Shown in pieces: positions 15,038 to 15,043 of a DNA stretch of 15,043 nucleotides. This DNA is from an uncultured Caryophanales bacterium (GTDB lineage: Bacteria > Bacillota_I > Bacilli_A > RFN20 > CAG-288). The notes beneath the pieces were generated by a model that ran no database searches, was not told the origin of the DNA, and saw only the letters and a list, made by a program, of their open reading frames with translations. Both the position numbers and the translations under genes were made by a program. The stretch is taken from positions 1 through 15,043 of the forward strand of contig CALBLI010000041.1 in NCBI GenBank assembly GCA_937896065.1, written 5' to 3'. The first letter of the stretch is position 1. Every line of letters starts with the position of its first letter.

Positions 15038-15043
15038 CTTTCC
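15038..15043 (-). promoter_or_regulatory. Ribosome binding site supporting the TTG start of pstS
   Basis: On the minus strand GGAAAG lies 7 nt before TTG 15030 and is cut by the window edge, so it may be part of a longer AGGAAAG-like site. ATG 15006 has no such site. The operon promoter and any Pho box must lie further upstream, outside the window. Confidence 0.45.

Noticed and set aside
1..15043. Mycoplasma-type code with TGA as Trp
   Set aside because: Trp is encoded by TGG, and TGA closes several genes at their natural ends (the first gene, the helicase, pstA and pstC).
1..15043. CRISPR arrays, tRNA or rRNA genes, transposases
   Set aside because: No regularly spaced repeats, tRNA-like cloverleaf or rRNA sequence, and no transposase or integrase motifs were seen on either strand.

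Overview
The window is AT-rich throughout (by eye roughly a quarter to 30% G+C). It uses TGG for Trp and TGA as a real stop, has AGGAGG-type ribosome binding sites with a few TTG starts, and carries a Firmicutes-style Pst/Pho locus. This points to a low-GC Bacillota, for example an Erysipelotrichia-like or other Bacilli-related lineage. The standard code argues against Mycoplasma and Spiroplasma. The species cannot be named from this sequence.

Layout. (1) Positions 1-190 are non-coding: a long imperfect hairpin followed by a T run, probably the terminator of a gene to the left, then a likely promoter. (2) Positions 191-5886, plus strand: three tightly packed genes form a restriction-modification-like operon. 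They are a divergent MTase-like subunit with an AdoMet-site-like motif but no NPPY, an Eco57I-type N6-adenine MTase with NPPY, and a 995-residue protein with an N-terminal T5orf172/GIY-YIG-like nuclease domain and an SF2 helicase. The MTase gene has a run of eight Gs just past its catalytic region, which is a strong candidate for phase variation. (3) Positions 5975-6244: a very small GNAT-type acetyltransferase. (4) Positions 6440-7807: a membrane-anchored ComEC-like metallo-beta-lactamase-fold protein with an N-terminal DUF2188-like domain and its own extended -10 promoter. (5) Positions 7813-15030, minus strand: a complete phosphate-scavenging operon in transcription order pstS-pstC-pstA-pstB-phoU-phoB-phoR, with gaps of 13 nt or less, or overlaps, throughout.

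How the parts work together. PstS (lipoprotein), PstC/PstA (permeases) and PstB (ATPase) would import phosphate. PhoU would link transport state to the PhoR kinase and PhoB regulator, and PhoB normally activates such an operon. The promoter and any Pho box lie beyond the right edge. Two Pst proteins are unusual. PstS appears circularly permuted, with the segment that is normally C-terminal placed right after the lipobox. PstA carries a PDZ-like domain in its first extracytoplasmic loop. The phosphate operon and the metallo-beta-lactamase gene converge with only 5 bp between them and no visible terminator.

The most novel items are the split MTase plus nuclease-helicase locus with its G8 tract, the permuted PstS, and the PDZ-like insert in PstA. 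All domain assignments come from reading motifs by eye, without database searches.
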